From positions 1 through 34,427 of the forward strand of contig JAKSLP010000033.1 in the NCBI GenBank assembly GCA_024401115.1: a stretch of DNA of 34,427 bases, read 5' to 3'. Of the stretch, positions 34,059-34,427 are shown piece by piece (positions within the stretch are counted from its first letter, which is position 1; the number at the start of each line of letters is the position of its first letter). The DNA is from Bacteroidaceae bacterium (GTDB lineage Bacteria > Bacteroidota > Bacteroidia > Bacteroidales > Bacteroidaceae). The notes beneath the pieces are model-generated. The model did not search any database, was not told the origin of the DNA, and was given only the letters and a program-made list of their open reading frames with translations. The position numbers and the translations under genes were made by a program.

Positions 34059-34405
34059 TTATTTCACAATCCTAGGAATAATCACCTTATCACCTACCGC
34101 TGCTTCAAGAGCTGCAAACTCTTGAGTTCTATGCACCCATGCTTGTGTCCAATAATTATTATCCAGTTTCTTCACCCCGTTATAACTGATATTTTTGTTC
34201 AGCCACCACGTGTCTGTTCTTCTGTCTTTACAGAAAGTTGTGGAGTCTGATCGGGTTCATTCACAATTATTTCATCATCTTGGCTGATGAAATACTCAAC
34301 AGGAGTAGTCACAGGTTCAGAACCAGAATCCAATGCTTCGCCACTACAGGACACCATAAAGCAGCAAGGCAGCGCAAATTTTAACAAATTCCTTCTCTTA
34401 TTCAT
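34059..34405 (-). pseudogene. Small lipoprotein gene with probable frameshift, at the window edge
   Basis: From ATG 34405 the first frame reads a lipoprotein signal (ALPCCFMVSC, Cys20) and an acidic stretch and stops at TGA 34199-34201 after 68 residues (ending EEQTRGG). Another frame is open across this stop and runs on with plausible coding sequence, WLNKNISYNGVKKLDNNYW, then TQEFAALEAAVGDKVIIPR, ending at TAA 34059-34061. A single lost base near the GGTGG run (about 34205) would join them into one protein of about 115 residues. Alternatively the 68-residue form is the real product and the second frame is chance. I do not recognise the family. Since the gene begins 22 bases from the window edge, its promoter is not visible. 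Confidence 0.5.
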
Positions 34406-34427
34406 ATTGTATATGTATTTACGTTTT

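Noticed and set aside
1..34427. tRNA, rRNA, insertion sequence or phage genes
   Set aside because: No cloverleaf-like sequence, rRNA segment, transposase or integrase was found when reading both strands.

Overview
The window looks like chromosomal DNA of a Bacteroidales bacterium, most likely in or near Prevotellaceae/Bacteroidaceae. The evidence is GldH and a RicT/PSP1 protein with a Cys-rich N-terminus, a DUF6377 membrane regulator, a PA14-containing GH31 lipoprotein, several SpII lipoproteins, and many copies of the Bacteroidetes -7 promoter box TAnnTTTG. The family is inferred from gene content; no rRNA, tRNA, phage, IS or CRISPR was seen.

Layout. (1) 1-5907: a DUF6377 TPR/transmembrane/HTH regulator (+) faces a minus-strand pair (short nucleoside kinase, then a secreted GH31 alpha-xylosidase-type enzyme); they share a strong bidirectional terminator. 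(2) 6015-10040: plus-strand cluster metF, holB (delta'), ricT, gldH, with tiny gaps or overlaps. (3) 10041-15718: minus-strand cell-shape operon mreB-mreC-mreD-mrdA(PBP2)-rodA. (4) 15819-18371: minus-strand purH, reduced to the IMP-cyclohydrolase domain, then a DUF4435 (TOPRIM-like) gene preceded by its ABC-type AAA ATPase partner, which carries an in-frame TGA and a decayed signature motif. This pair has the architecture of PARIS (AriA/AriB) and related ATPase-TOPRIM defence modules. (5) 18459-21406: plus-strand SF1 helicase overlapping mnmA. (6) 21457-30178: minus-strand lactate-use operon: D-lactate-dehydrogenase-type flavo/Fe-S protein, OprP-type porin, LctP permease, LutA, LutB, LutC, closed by a terminator. 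The porin would bring the substrate across the outer membrane and LctP across the inner membrane, and the two oxidation systems would turn both lactate stereoisomers into pyruvate. (7) 30334-34405: EamA transporter (+), then on the minus strand a GH88 lipoprotein, an archaeal-type STAND-like ATPase gene, and a frame-disrupted small lipoprotein gene at the right edge.

The points most worth following are the half-dead ATPase/DUF4435 pair, the single-domain PurH, an ATG-TAA start-stop at the head of the lactate operon, a perfect 13-bp hairpin inside the gldH signal-peptide code, a 39-bp promoter module present upstream of both the GH88 and ATPase genes, and a triple 11-bp repeat carrying perfect Shine-Dalgarno sequences.
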